A stretch of 64,000 nt of DNA, from positions 186,001 to 250,000 of the forward strand of contig CBDCVQ010000016.1 of NCBI GenBank assembly GCA_965223165.1, in the 5' to 3' direction. Shown here one piece after another: positions 63,947 to 64,000 of this stretch (the first letter of the stretch is position 1; each line of letters begins with the position of its first letter). Under the pieces are notes generated by a model. That model worked only from the letters and a program-made list of their open reading frames with translations. It was not told the origin of the DNA and did no database searches. A program made the position numbers and the translations under genes. This DNA comes from JABDMH01 sp965223165 (GTDB taxonomy: Bacteria > Bacteroidota > Bacteroidia > Chitinophagales > Saprospiraceae).

Positions 63947-64000
63947 GCCTCTGACGCAGGCAATACTACAATTCTCCTAAGAGCCTTTCTACTTCCAACA

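Overview
The window looks like a chromosomal segment from a member of the Bacteroidota, most likely a Saprospiria/Lewinella-type bacterium. The evidence is type IX secretion (T9SS) C-terminal sorting domains, a SusC/SusD pair, TAnnTTTG-like promoter boxes, few Shine-Dalgarno sites, and very large Cys- and Asp-rich secreted proteins. G+C is near one half by eye. No rRNA, tRNA, CRISPR array or intact insertion sequence was seen.

Layout. 1-900: the last codons of a phage-tail-collar (microcystin-dependent) protein, followed by a GNAT acetyltransferase overlapping a DUF6916 protein. 1150-27109: four giant secreted proteins on the + strand. These are a beta-helix/DUF11-type protein of 994 aa and three paralogous T9SS proteins of 2413, 1834 and about 2460 aa. 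The three share a long scaffold, but they differ in their N-terminal modules (Ig-like repeats; a novel domain plus HYR-like domains; an M43 metallopeptidase plus three NDLC-type domains) and in an internal cassette exchanged at one fixed position. Directly behind the terminators of the second and third paralogues lie tandem arrays of a 162-168 bp unit (7 and 20 units), each ending in the same 49-bp element. Array 2 contains an exact-spacing 654-bp four-unit duplication. This locus, with scaffold paralogues, swappable cassettes, patchwork homogenisation and 3' arrays, is the best candidate for an undescribed system.

30714-46900: mostly housekeeping and envelope genes. They are a Tat-exported DinB-like protein overlapping a serine hydrolase, a methyltransferase, a MacB/FtsX-type permease with a lipoprotein, a 2H phosphoesterase, the coupled trio ribH-MBL hydrolase-GH16 glucanase, a TPR membrane protein, pdhA, ddl, a WYL regulator with a perfect inverted repeat in front of it, a 36-aa membrane peptide and rmuC.

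47000-64000: cysE-cysM for cysteine synthesis. Next is a minus-strand SusC-SusD-DUF1080x2-Gfo/Idh-DUF1080 operon, probably for 3-keto-sugar chemistry on glycosides, in which susD carries two frameshifts. After it come tyrS with a TRAP substrate-binding protein, a LolC/E-like permease with a putative zincin, and corA. Two families of short dispersed repeats (about 75 and 150 bp) lie in intergenic regions.
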